Source: JBEKZD01 sp050013395
GTDB taxonomy: Bacteria; Verrucomicrobiota; Verrucomicrobiia; Palsa-1439
DNA length: 36,407 bases
Direction: 5' to 3'
Assembly: GCA_050013395.1 (NCBI GenBank)
Contig: JBEKFI010000013.1
Location: 1-36,407, forward strand
The position numbers and the translations under genes are program-made. Numbering within the stretch: position 1 is the first letter of the stretch; the number at the start of each line of letters is the position of its first letter. The notes below the pieces were generated by a model. The model was not told the DNA's origin. It made no database searches and was given only the letters and a program-made list of their open reading frames with translations. Shown here piece after piece: positions 21,611-29,869 of the stretch.

Positions 21611-24600
21611 ATGGGGGAAAACACAGGCGAATTTATCGAAGTCGTTGGCGCGCGGCAGAACAACCTCAAGGGGATCAACCTCAAGCTGCCCCTCAACGAG
21701 TTGATCGTCGTCACGGGCGTCAGCGGCTCGGGAAAATCGTCGCTGGCGTTCGACACGATTTACGCCGAGGGACAACGCCGGTACGTCGAGACGTTCTCGC
21801 CGTACGCGCGGCAGTTCCTCGACCGCATGGACAAACCGAAGGCCGACCGCATCGACGGCATCCCGCCGTCCATCGCCATCGACCAGACCAATCCTGTCAA
21901 GACCTCGCGTTCCACCGTCGGCACGATGACCGAACTGAACGACCACCTGAAGCTGCTCTTTGCGCGGGCGGCGCAGTTGTTTTGCCGGGGTTGCGGCAAG
22001 CCGGTGCGGAGAGACACTGCCGATTCGATCTTCGAACACCTCAACGCCCAACGTTCAACGCTCAACGCTCAACTCGTCATCACTCTTCCGGTCGCGATCC
22101 CGAAGAACTTCACTGAGGAAGAGGTGCTCGACCTGCTCGCGAAGCAGGGCTACCACAAGATTCACCAGAAACGCGGCAACGTGCTGGAGATCGTGCAGGA
22201 TCGTGTCGAGTTTACACCGCGCAACCGCTCGCGCATCGTCGAGGCGCTCGAAGCCGCGCTGAAAGTCGGTCAAGGGCGCGTCAACATCTTCATCCCTCAT
22301 CCTTCATCCCTCATCCTTCGTTTTTCGAGCGACCTCCACTGCGCCGATTGCGACATTCACTACCGCGATCCGGTGCCGAACCTCTTCTCGTTCAACTCGC
22401 CCATCGGCGCGTGCGAAGTTTGCCGCGGATTCGGACGCACCATCGGCATCGATTACGACCTCGTCATTCCGGACGACACGAAGACGCTCGCCGAAGGCGC
22501 GGTCAGGCCGTGGCAGACGGAGAGTTACCGCGAATGTCAGGACGACATGATGGAGTTTGCGGAGAAGCGCGGCATCCCGACCGATGTTCCGTGGCGTGAG
22601 TTGGCCGAAACGCAAAGGAAGTGGGTCATCGACGGCGAAGGTTCGTGGGAAGACCGCAAATGGTATGGCGTCAAACGTTTCTTCGATTGGCTGGAGACGA
22701 AGAGTTACCGCATGCACATCCGCGTGTTGCTCTCGAAATATCGCACCTACATCCCGTGCCAAGCCTGCGGCGGCGCGCGCCTCAAGCCCGACGCATTGCT
22801 GTGGCGGCTCCCCCTATCTGTCACCCTGAGCGAAGCGAAGGGCCTCGGCAACTCTGCTCACGGGTCAACAAACGAGGCAGAGGTTCTTCGCTTCGCTCAG
22901 AATAACAAAGTAAGAGGCCTCACCATCCACGACGTAATGCTGTTGCCCATCGCCGACTGCTACGCATTCTTCCAGTCGCTCAAACTCCCCGCGCCACTCG
23001 ACGAAGCCGCTGAATTGTTGCTCAACGAAATCCGCACGCGTCTGCGTTACCTCGTGGATGTCGGACTCGGCTACCTCACGCTCGACCGCCAGTCGCGCAC
23101 GCTCAGCGGCGGCGAGGTCCAACGCGTCAATCTTACCACCGCGCTCGGCACGTCGCTGGTCAACACGCTCTACGTCCTCGACGAACCGAGCATCGGCTTG
23201 CACCCGCGCGATATCAACCGCCTCATCGGCATCCTCCACCGTCTGCGCGACGCGGGCAACACTCTCCTCGTCGTCGAACACGACCCCGACGTCATCCGCG
23301 CCGCCGACAAGATCCTCGATCTCGGTCCCGGCCCCGGCGAGCGCGGCGGCGAAGTGGTCTGCTTCGGGACGGTGCCGGAACTGAAGAAGTGCAAGCGCTC
23401 GCGAACTGCGAAATATCTGGTAGCGCGGGCGTCTCGCCCGTTCCGTCCACGTAAGTCAAACAACACGGGCGATACGCCCGCGCTACTAATCAAGGGCGCC
23501 TCCGAGCACAACCTCAAGAACATCGATGTCGAGATTCCCCTCAACCGCCTCGTCTGCATCACCGGCGTGAGCGGCTCCGGCAAATCCACGCTAGTGCAGG
23601 ACGTGCTCTACAACGCGCTCTGCAGGTTGAAGCACAAGCCGACCGAGCAACCTGGCAAGCACAAGGCGATTCGCGGCCACGAACAGATCGAAGACGTGGT
23701 GCTGGTTGACCAGTCGCCCATCGGGAGGACCACGCGCTCCAATCCCGCCAGTTACGTCGGCGCGTTCGACGCGATTCGCAAATTGTTCGCCGCAGAGCCG
23801 CTGGCCAAGGAGCGCAGCTACACCGCCGGCACGTTCAGCTTTAATTCGGGCGAGGGCCGCTGCCCGGCCTGCGGCGGCAACGGGTTCGAGCACGTCGAGA
23901 TGCAGTTCCTCAGCGACGTTTACCTGCGCTGCCCCGACTGCGACGGCAAGCGGTATCGCGCCGAAGTGCTGGAGGTGAAGGTCGGAAGTAGCGCGGGCGT
24001 CCCGCCCGATCCGTCCGGGCACAGCGAACGACACGGGCGGGACGCCCGCGCTACCAAATCCATCGCCGATGTCCTCGACATGACCGTCAACGAGGCGTGG
24101 GAGTTCTTCGCCGACCAGGCCGAAGTACTGCGCGTGCTCGAACCATTGCGCGCCGTCGGACTCGGCTACGTGAAGCTCGGCCAACCCGTGCCGACGCTCA
24201 GCGGCGGCGAAGCGCAACGGCTGAAACTGGCGGGACACCTGGCGCAAGCCAAGGTAGGGACGGACCGCCGGGCCGTCCGAGACCAAACCACGGCGCGCCC
24301 GCCTGCGCGGCCGAAGCCACTCCGTCGCGCCGAAGGCCCGGCGGTCGCGCCCTACCGTCGCACGCTGTTTCTCTTCGACGAGCCGACGACGGGCCTGCAC
24401 TTCGACGACATTGCGACGCTACTCCGCGCGTTCGAGCAACTCATCGAGCGCGGCCACTCGATCATCGTCATCGAGCACAACCTCGACGTGATTCGCGCTG
24501 CCAATTGGATCATCGATCTCGGCCCCGAAGGCGGCGACGCCGGTGGTGAGATCCTATGCGTCGGCACGCCCGACGACGTTGCGAAGTGCGAACGGAGTCA

Positions 24601-27421
24601 CACCGGCGCGGCACTGCGAGTAGCCGCGCCGAAGACCGTCGCCGAGACAAAGCCGCCATACTCCGTTACTCCATCACTCCATTTCCCCAATCACAGCATT
24701 CGCATCCACAACGCCCGCGAGCACAACCTCAAGAACATCGACGTCCGCATCCCGCGCGACAAGTTCACCGTCATCACCGGCATCAGCGGCAGCGGGAAGA
24801 GCACACTGGCATTCGACATTCTCTTCGCGGAGGGCCAACGCCGCTATCTCGAATCGCTCAACGCCTACGCGCGACAGTTCGTGCAGCCCGCGTCGCGACC
24901 TGACGTGGATGCGATCTTCGGCATTCCGCCAACAGTGGCCATCGAACAACGCACGAGTCGCGGCGGTCGCAAGAGCACCGTCGCAACCGCGACGGAGGTT
25001 TATCATTTCCTGCGGCTGCTGTTCGTGAAGCTCGGCACGCAGTACTGTCCCGACTGCGACATCGCGATCCAACCTCAGACGGCGGAGGCGATCTTCGCGC
25101 AAATCGTGCGGCAATTTCGCGGTCAGCGTGTCGAATTGCTCGCGCCGCTGATTGTCGCCCGCAAAGGCTACTACACCGATTTGGCTCAGTGGGCGGCACG
25201 CAAAGGCTTCCCGCATCTGCGCGTCGATGGCGAGTTGCTTCCGACTGAGAAGTGGCCGCGTCTCGACCGCTTCAAAGAACACAACATCGAGTTGCCCGTC
25301 GGCGTGTGCGAGGTGACGCCGCGGAGCGAACGAGAGTTGCGCGAACTGCTCGAGACGACGCTGGAGTTTGGGAAAGGCCTCGTTATCGTTGGTAGGGCGC
25401 GACCGCCGGGCGCGCCGAAAACGCTTGCCCACGGACGGCCCGGCGGTCCGTCCCTGCCGGAAACACTCTTTTCCACCCGTCGTGCGTGTCCGAAGTGCGG
25501 ACGCAGCTTTGAGGAACTCGATCCGCGGTTGTTCTCGTTCAACTCCAAGCACGGCTGGTGTCCGGGTTGTTACGGCACGGGGTTGCTGTTTTATGGATTC
25601 AACGAGGAGCACACGGGCGAGGAGGCTTGGTGGAACAAGTGGTTCGAGGGCCAGGAACGACCGTGTCCGGACTGCCATGGCGCGCGGCTGCGGCGTGAGG
25701 CGCTGGCGGTGCGGTTTCAAGGAGTGAACATCGCGCAGATGACCGCGTGGTCGGTCGCCGAAACGGAGCGACATTTCCGCGCACTCAAATTGCGCGGACG
25801 CGAAGCGGAGATTGCGCGCGACATCGTGGCGGAGTTGCGTTCGCGGCTGGAGTTCTTGGAGGAAGTCGGGCTGCCGTACTTGGCGCTCGACCGTGCGGCA
25901 CCGACGCTCAGCGGCGGCGAGGCGCAACGGATTCGGCTCGCCGCGCAACTCGGTTCGAACCTGCGCGGTGTCTGCTACATCCTCGACGAGCCGACCATCG
26001 GTCTGCATCCACGCGACAACCTGATGTTGCTCGACACGCTCCACGAACTGCAAGCGAAAGGCAACACCGTCGTCGTCGTCGAGCACGACGAGGAAACGAT
26101 CCGACACGCCGAGCACATCGTTGACCTCGGCCCTGGCGCGGGCGTGAACGGCGGGCACGTGGTCGCGGAGGGAACGGTGGAGGACGTGATCCGTGCTCCG
26201 GGATCGGTGACGGGACAGTTCTTGCGCGAGCCGCTCCGGCATCCGTTGGTAGGGCAAGCTTCCAGCTTGCCACGGCGTTTGTCTGGCAAGGACGCAAGCA
26301 GGATGCTTGCGCTACTAATCACCGGGGCCAGCCTCCACAACCTGAAGAACCTGCGTGTGAAGATTCCGCTGGCGCGATTCGTGTGTGTGACGGGCGTGAG
26401 CGGCAGCGGCAAGAGCACGCTGGTCAAAGAAGTGTTGCATGACAACCTGAAGCCGTTGGTAGGGTCGGCTCGCCGAGCCGACCGTTCCGCCCTACGAAGC
26501 GGCGCGCCCGGCGGTCGCGCCCTACCACTGAAAGGTTGCCGCAAGATTCTCGGCGCGGAGCAGGTCGCGCGCGTACTGGAAGTGGATCAGACGCCCATCG
26601 GCAAGACGCCGCGGTCGTGTCCGGCGACGTACGTCGGCTTCTGGGACGACATTCGCCGGTTGTTCGCGAGCACGACGGAAGCAAAGATGCGCGGTTACAC
26701 GGCAAGCCGGTTCTCGTTCAACGTGGTGGGCGGACGCTGCGCGGAATGCGAAGGGCAAGGGTTGAAGAAGATCGAGATGAGTTTTCTGCCCGATGTGTCC
26801 GTGACGTGCGACGCGTGCCGCGGAAAACGGTTCACACCGGAGACGCTCGAAGTGAAATGGAAAGACGAGAACATCGGCGACGTGCTGGCGATGAGCGTAG
26901 ATGAGGCAGCGGAATTTTTCGCGGTGCAATCGCACATTCACCACGGCCTGAAACTGCTCCAAGAGGTCGGCTTGGGATACCTGACGCTCGGCCAGCCAAG
27001 CCCGACGCTCAGCGGCGGCGAAGCGCAACGCATCAAGCTGGTGACGGAACTGGCGAAGGCGGGGTCAGCAGAGCAAGAGGCAAGAGCACGAGTAAGAGTA
27101 AGAGGTGGGACGCTCTACGTGCTGGATGAGCCGACGATCGGGCTGCACATGGCGGACGTGGAGAAACTGATTCGCGTGCTGCATCGGCTGGTGGACGCAG
27201 GTAACACCGTTGTCATCGTCGAGCACAATCTCGACATCATTGCCGAAGCCGACTGGATCATTGACCTCGGCCCCGAAGGCGGCGACGGTGGCGGGCGAAT
27301 CGTGGCGCAGGGAACGCCGGATCAGGTCGCGCGCGACGGTGCGCGGTCACACACGGCAAGGTTTCTCAAGCGGTTTCTGCGGGAGCGACGGAGCAAGTGG
27401 CGGAATTCAGCGGCGCGCTGA
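21611..27421 (+). CDS. uvrA: Tandem-fused excinuclease UvrA (four ABC ATPase domains)
   Basis: 1936 residues from ATG 21611, twice the normal UvrA length of about 940. UvrA recognises DNA lesions and loads UvrB in nucleotide excision repair. Two complete UvrA units are fused. Walker A motifs (G[VI]SGSGKS) lie near residues 36, 651, 1057 and 1595, LSGGE signatures near 498, 863, 1434 and 1800, and Walker B/LDEP-type motifs near 523, 921, 1458 and 1838. Each half keeps both zinc sites: CADC...CEVC and CPAC...CPDC in the first, CPKC...CPGC and CAEC...CDAC in the second. About ten stretches (roughly 220 residues in total) are translated repeat elements, near 146, 227, 403, 604, 793, 882, 1261, 1546, 1616 and 1820. 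All motifs are intact, so the protein should be functional as a covalent pseudo-dimer. The upstream in-frame ATG at 21512 lies in a repeat and is rejected. Confidence 0.95.
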   Translation: MGENTGEFIEVVGARQNNLKGINLKLPLNELIVVTGVSGSGKSSLAFDTIYAEGQRRYVETFSPYARQFLDRMDKPKADRIDGIPPSIAIDQTNPVKTSRSTVGTMTELNDHLKLLFARAAQLFCRGCGKPVRRDTADSIFEHLNAQRSTLNAQLVITLPVAIPKNFTEEEVLDLLAKQGYHKIHQKRGNVLEIVQDRVEFTPRNRSRIVEALEAALKVGQGRVNIFIPHPSSLILRFSSDLHCADCDIHYRDPVPNLFSFNSPIGACEVCRGFGRTIGIDYDLVIPDDTKTLAEGAVRPWQTESYRECQDDMMEFAEKRGIPTDVPWRELAETQRKWVIDGEGSWEDRKWYGVKRFFDWLETKSYRMHIRVLLSKYRTYIPCQACGGARLKPDALLWRLPLSVTLSEAKGLGNSAHGSTNEAEVLRFAQNNKVRGLTIHDVMLLPIADCYAFFQSLKLPAPLDEAAELLLNEIRTRLRYLVDVGLGYLTLDRQSRTLSGGEVQRVNLTTALGTSLVNTLYVLDEPSIGLHPRDINRLIGILHRLRDAGNTLLVVEHDPDVIRAADKILDLGPGPGERGGEVVCFGTVPELKKCKRSRTAKYLVARASRPFRPRKSNNTGDTPALLIKGASEHNLKNIDVEIPLNRLVCITGVSGSGKSTLVQDVLYNALCRLKHKPTEQPGKHKAIRGHEQIEDVVLVDQSPIGRTTRSNPASYVGAFDAIRKLFAAEPLAKERSYTAGTFSFNSGEGRCPACGGNGFEHVEMQFLSDVYLRCPDCDGKRYRAEVLEVKVGSSAGVPPDPSGHSERHGRDARATKSIADVLDMTVNEAWEFFADQAEVLRVLEPLRAVGLGYVKLGQPVPTLSGGEAQRLKLAGHLAQAKVGTDRRAVRDQTTARPPARPKPLRRAEGPAVAPYRRTLFLFDEPTTGLHFDDIATLLRAFEQLIERGHSIIVIEHNLDVIRAANWIIDLGPEGGDAGGEILCVGTPDDVAKCERSHTGAALRVAAPKTVAETKPPYSVTPSLHFPNHSIRIHNAREHNLKNIDVRIPRDKFTVITGISGSGKSTLAFDILFAEGQRRYLESLNAYARQFVQPASRPDVDAIFGIPPTVAIEQRTSRGGRKSTVATATEVYHFLRLLFVKLGTQYCPDCDIAIQPQTAEAIFAQIVRQFRGQRVELLAPLIVARKGYYTDLAQWAARKGFPHLRVDGELLPTEKWPRLDRFKEHNIELPVGVCEVTPRSERELRELLETTLEFGKGLVIVGRARPPGAPKTLAHGRPGGPSLPETLFSTRRACPKCGRSFEELDPRLFSFNSKHGWCPGCYGTGLLFYGFNEEHTGEEAWWNKWFEGQERPCPDCHGARLRREALAVRFQGVNIAQMTAWSVAETERHFRALKLRGREAEIARDIVAELRSRLEFLEEVGLPYLALDRAAPTLSGGEAQRIRLAAQLGSNLRGVCYILDEPTIGLHPRDNLMLLDTLHELQAKGNTVVVVEHDEETIRHAEHIVDLGPGAGVNGGHVVAEGTVEDVIRAPGSVTGQFLREPLRHPLVGQASSLPRRLSGKDASRMLALLITGASLHNLKNLRVKIPLARFVCVTGVSGSGKSTLVKEVLHDNLKPLVGSARRADRSALRSGAPGGRALPLKGCRKILGAEQVARVLEVDQTPIGKTPRSCPATYVGFWDDIRRLFASTTEAKMRGYTASRFSFNVVGGRCAECEGQGLKKIEMSFLPDVSVTCDACRGKRFTPETLEVKWKDENIGDVLAMSVDEAAEFFAVQSHIHHGLKLLQEVGLGYLTLGQPSPTLSGGEAQRIKLVTELAKAGSAEQEARARVRVRGGTLYVLDEPTIGLHMADVEKLIRVLHRLVDAGNTVVIVEHNLDIIAEADWIIDLGPEGGDGGGRIVAQGTPDQVARDGARSHTARFLKRFLRERRSKWRNSAAR
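22046..22075 (+). repeat. CAACGTTCAACGCTCAACG simple repeat in uvrA
   Basis: In-frame tandem of roughly CAACGCTCAA units, read as AQRSTLNAQ (residues 146-155). Similar runs lie between genes at 6319-6345 and about 11348. Confidence 0.75.
22291..22321 (+). repeat. TCATCCC simple repeat in uvrA
   Basis: Inverse orientation of the GGGATGA repeat found in rsmA, read in frame as HPSSLIL (about residues 227-237), just before the first zinc site CADC. Confidence 0.8.
22819..22908 (+). repeat. Inverted repeat element, family D, in frame inside uvrA
   Basis: TGTCACCCTGAGCGAAGCGA to TCGCTTCGCTCAGAATAACA, read as SVTLSEAKGL...EVLRFAQN (residues 403-433). A second copy lies between gltX and pgsA at 35814. 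Confidence 0.9.
23421..23488 (+). repeat. Family B inverted repeat in frame inside uvrA
   Basis: TAGCGCGGGCGTCTCGCCCG to GATACGCCCGCGCTACTA, read as VARASRP...TGDTPALL (residues 604-626). It lies at the entry to the second ABC domain, just before IKGASEHNLKNI. Confidence 0.92.
23989..24055 (+). repeat. Family B inverted repeat in frame inside uvrA
   Basis: TAGCGCGGGCGTCCCGCCCG to GGGACGCCCGCGCTACC, read as SSAGVPPD...HGRDARAT (residues 793-815), a different phase from the copy at 23421. Confidence 0.92.
24254..24356 (+). repeat. Family A inverted repeat in frame inside uvrA
   Basis: GTAGGGACGGACCGCCGGGC to CCCGGCGGTCGCGCCCTACC, about 103 bp, read as residues 882-916. It sits between the ABC signature and Walker B of the second ATPase domain. 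Confidence 0.88.
25391..25458 (+). repeat. Family A inverted repeat in frame inside uvrA
   Basis: GGTAGGGCGCGACCGCCGGG to CGGCGGTCCGTCCCTGCC, read as GRARPPGAP...GRPGGPSLP (residues 1261-1283), before the zinc site CPKC of the second half. Confidence 0.9.
26248..26318 (+). repeat. Family C inverted repeat in frame inside uvrA
   Basis: GGTAGGGCAAGCTTCCAGCT to CAGGATGCTTGCGCTACTA, read as VGQASSLPRR...ASRMLALL (residues 1546-1570). It lies at the entry to the fourth ABC domain. Same phase as the copy in era. Confidence 0.9.
26458..26526 (+). repeat. Family A-like inverted repeat in frame inside uvrA
   Basis: GGTAGGGTCGGCTCGCCGAG to CCCGGCGGTCGCGCCCTACC, read as VGSARRADRS...GGRALP (residues 1616-1639), shortly after the fourth Walker A. 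Confidence 0.9.
27069..27105 (+). repeat. AGAGCAAGAGGCAAGAGCAC simple repeat in uvrA
   Basis: Purine-rich repeat read as EQEARARVRVRG (residues 1820-1832) between signature and Walker B of the fourth ATPase domain. A near-identical copy lies between genes at 29394-29431. Confidence 0.85.
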
Positions 27422-27443
27422 TCACTCTTGCCGTTGACGCGTC

Positions 27444-28520
27444 TCACCTGTCTTCGAAAGGTTCGTAGGAGATGCCGACCTCACGAACTTCTACAAGCCT
27501 CGACCGTCCGATTGCGGTCAGCTTGGGGTCAAAGATGACGACGTTTGTCCCACGAGGATTCATAGCGCTTGGATATCGGATTCCGTCGTACAACCCGCTG
27601 GCGCGGATACGCCTCACAAGTTTTTGGCAAGGAAGGTAGTCCAAGGGATCGTCGGCGCGCCGCAATGGTCGCCCCAACTCCTCGCTGAAGGCCGCCAGCA
27701 AACTTACCAACTCTGCTTCGTACTGTGGGGCTTCGGCGGTAAACGGGTTCAAGAGTTCTGGGACCTTGCTCAAATCGACGAGACGAAGATTGTGCGCGAT
27801 GCGAGCTTCAGCGACGGACACGAGGAGGCCGCGCCACGGTCGAACCTCGGCGACAGCCGTTGCTTCCTGGTCCGCAACGTACAACACTACCTCGCCTTGC
27901 GCATTCGCACGGCCGGGCTTCGCTTTATCGAGTGGCGGAGCTCCGATGTCAACACCCTCGAATGGCCGAGCATCATTGTGCTCACCAACTCGGAATCCAA
28001 TGCGCGCGCGATGCATTATGCTCTCGTGCGATAGCTCCACCTCCATTCGAGCCAACTCTTCATCAAACAGCGCAGGCAGATTAGGCTCGTGTGTTGGGTT
28101 GTCCCTCAACTCATAGCAAAACTCCTCCCACGCCTCACGCATCGTGGTGTGATGCTCTTCTTCATCTCGCCGGCGGTACAACTCGTTCGCATCGACCGGA
28201 GGCTCACCGCTGTCATCGTCCCAGCCCGACTCCATGATGTCCTCCAGGAGACGTGCTGCCTCCCCGGAGGTGTGGAGGCTATCCTCAAAGACCTCGTAGT
28301 CCCCCTGGATGAGATCAACCAGCGCCTCGCCGTGCGGGCTGTCGCTTGGGACATACAGCTCCATCAGATTCTCGAACAGGCCGTACAGCGCTCCGACGGG
28401 AATTACATTAACTCCTTCGTGGCCGCAGTAGTCGCAGTCCCACACAGCGGTGCTCTTGCAGCGCACGTAGTCACGCAGCCACTCGTGCGCAAAGCAGTTT
28501 ACGCAACACTTCAGGCCCAT
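27444..28520 (-). CDS. RES-domain protein with HEPN/RES N-terminal domain
   Basis: 358 residues from ATG 28520, preceded by GGAGAAG (a GTG just before is open). The N-terminal part has CCVNC and CDYCG (C6/C9, C29/C32), likely a zinc site, then an acidic helical region that fits the HEPN/RES N-terminal domain. From about residue 170 a RES domain follows: HRARIGF, GAPPLDKAKPGRANAQGEVV, LYVADQEATAVAEVRPW and VAEARIAHNLRLVDLS, containing the Arg, Glu and Ser positions of the family. RES toxins such as MbcT and Res degrade NAD+. No Xre-like antitoxin gene is adjacent, unlike the usual Res-Xre pair, so activity may be controlled by the N-terminal domain. The gene converges with uvrA. Confidence 0.85.
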   Translation of the reverse strand: MGLKCCVNCFAHEWLRDYVRCKSTAVWDCDYCGHEGVNVIPVGALYGLFENLMELYVPSDSPHGEALVDLIQGDYEVFEDSLHTSGEAARLLEDIMESGWDDDSGEPPVDANELYRRRDEEEHHTTMREAWEEFCYELRDNPTHEPNLPALFDEELARMEVELSHESIMHRARIGFRVGEHNDARPFEGVDIGAPPLDKAKPGRANAQGEVVLYVADQEATAVAEVRPWRGLLVSVAEARIAHNLRLVDLSKVPELLNPFTAEAPQYEAELVSLLAAFSEELGRPLRRADDPLDYLPCQKLVRRIRASGLYDGIRYPSAMNPRGTNVVIFDPKLTAIGRSRLVEVREVGISYEPFEDR

Positions 28521-28632
28521 CACTTCTCCGTTCGCAGCTCATATCACTGCTGTCACTGGAAACGACACGCTTTGGATTTCGCGTCCGACTTGCGGCACAC
28601 TGTCTAGCCCGGGTGATCTTGTAGTTGCTGCC

Positions 28633-29160
28633 TCACTTGATCCCGTACCTCTGCTTCAGCGAATCAATGACGAATGCGGCGCTGAACACCAAGCCCTGAA
28701 CATTCGGCTTCTCCTTGAAACAAACAATGGTGTTCGTGGACCTCGGCTTGGACATGACGTATGTCTGGCCGCCATAGACGTGCGTGGTGGCTTGGCCGTA
28801 AGTCGTTCCGCTATATGTAGCGGAGTTACCATAGGCCGTGGCCGTCCCGAATGTCTGCGCGCTTCCAGTCGTGGTGGCAGTTGTCGGTGTCGTGTAAACG
28901 CTGTCCTTTGTATACTGGGCTGAGTCCACGATAATGAAGTGTGTGTACCCGTATTGCTGAGCAAGCTCCGCACACCTCAGCAAGCAGAAATCCGCAGCAC
29001 GCTCGCGGCTTGTGTAAGCGTTGCCAGCAAACCTGACCTGAAAGACGTTCTCGTCCAGCCGGCTTTCGGTGAATCCTCCCGTAAGGCTCTGGCGATGATA
29101 TGTCGTGGCGCATCCGGTCATCGCCACCGCAACTGCAAACACAATTATAGTTACTCGCAT
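28633..29160 (-). CDS. Lipoprotein, CC0125/CC1285-like
   Basis: 175 residues with a strong ribosome-binding site (AAAGGAGGAG) 6 bp before the ATG. A lipoprotein signal peptide ends at the lipobox MTGC (Cys17). Mature features are CLLRCAELAQQYGYTHFIIV, a Thr/Ser/Gly/Tyr-rich low-complexity middle (about 90-130) and a C-terminal TNTIVCFKEKP strand. This layout matches the small CC0125/CC1285 lipoprotein family as I recall it; its function is unknown. The neighbours give no hint. Confidence 0.7.
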   Translation of the reverse strand: MRVTIIVFAVAVAMTGCATTYHRQSLTGGFTESRLDENVFQVRFAGNAYTSRERAADFCLLRCAELAQQYGYTHFIIVDSAQYTKDSVYTTPTTATTTGSAQTFGTATAYGNSATYSGTTYGQATTHVYGGQTYVMSKPRSTNTIVCFKEKPNVQGLVFSAAFVIDSLKQRYGIK

Positions 29161-29179
29161 CGAATGCTCCTCCTTTCAG

Positions 29180-29195
29180 CTAAGATTGATCTTAG
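29180..29195. promoter_or_regulatory. Palindrome upstream of the lipoprotein gene
   Basis: CTAAGATTGATCTTAG is a 7-bp-arm palindrome about 20 bp upstream of the ATG, overlapping the likely leader. It is a candidate operator or short mRNA hairpin. Seen directly; function inferred. Confidence 0.3.
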
Positions 29196-29393
29196 TACAA
29201 GCTCAGTTTGTCACATCACAGCTATGGTGCGAAAATGACACACTCGAGACTTGTTTCTACCATTCCCGTTGCACCTTACCAACGAAATGGATACCAGATC
29301 AGGCGCTGATCGGCGAGGGTTTTTCGAAAGAAGCGGTCAGTTGTCAACGTCGGTGCGGTGTGGTTGCAACGGAACTGGCAAAGGAGGAAACGA

Positions 29394-29431
29394 AAGAGCA
29401 GGAGGCAAGAGCACGAGTAAGAGCAAGAGTA
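29394..29431. repeat. AGAGCA-rich simple repeat, second copy
   Basis: Shares a run of about 21 bases with the copy inside uvrA at 27069-27105, same orientation. The two copies bracket the RES and lipoprotein genes. Confidence 0.75.
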
Positions 29432-29436
29432 GAGCG

Positions 29437-29820
29437 TCAGAAGCGGTGGACGCGGACGTGGGCTTGTTTCGGGTTGAGGAACCAGTTGAGGAGGAGGCTG
29501 ATGATGCTGATGACCAGGGCGCCGCCGATGGCCGTCCAGAATCCTTCAACATGGAACGCAGGGATGAGCCAACTGACGAACTTCAACATCAGCGCGTTGA
29601 TGACGAGCGTGAACAGGCCCAGGCTCAGGATGTTGATCGGCAATGTCAGCACGACGACCAGCGGGCGCAGGTAAGTGTTGACCAGCGCCAGCAGGACGGC
29701 GGCGGCGACGGTGGCCTGCGGGTTGTCGAACCAGATGTTTTGGAACATCGCGTCAACCACCAGCAGGGCCAGCGCGTTGATCGCGAGCTTGGTGAGTAGG
29801 ATGACAAGCTTCTTGCCCAT
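29437..29820 (-). CDS. Phage holin superfamily IV-like small membrane protein
   Basis: 127 residues from ATG 29820 (MGKKLVILLTKLAINALALL). Four hydrophobic helices are visible. The central motif VNTYLRPLVVVLTLPINILSL and the later TLVINALMLKFVSWLI match the widespread Phage_holin_4_2/YvlD family, despite the name usually a chromosomal membrane protein of unknown role. It lies 49 bp from the upstream redoxin gene on the same strand, so the two may be co-transcribed. Confidence 0.82.
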   Translation of the reverse strand: MGKKLVILLTKLAINALALLVVDAMFQNIWFDNPQATVAAAVLLALVNTYLRPLVVVLTLPINILSLGLFTLVINALMLKFVSWLIPAFHVEGFWTAIGGALVISIISLLLNWFLNPKQAHVRVHRF

Positions 29821-29869
29821 TGCGACGGGCAATGTAACCACAGGCGCAGGTGGCTGGGCTACCAAAAAA

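Noticed and set aside
24674..26257. A 527-codon minus-strand open frame opposite uvrA
   Set aside because: Antisense of conserved ABC and zinc motifs; no recognisable domain.
29437..29820. Prophage lysis gene
   Set aside because: The holin IV-like family is common on bacterial chromosomes and no other phage gene lies nearby.
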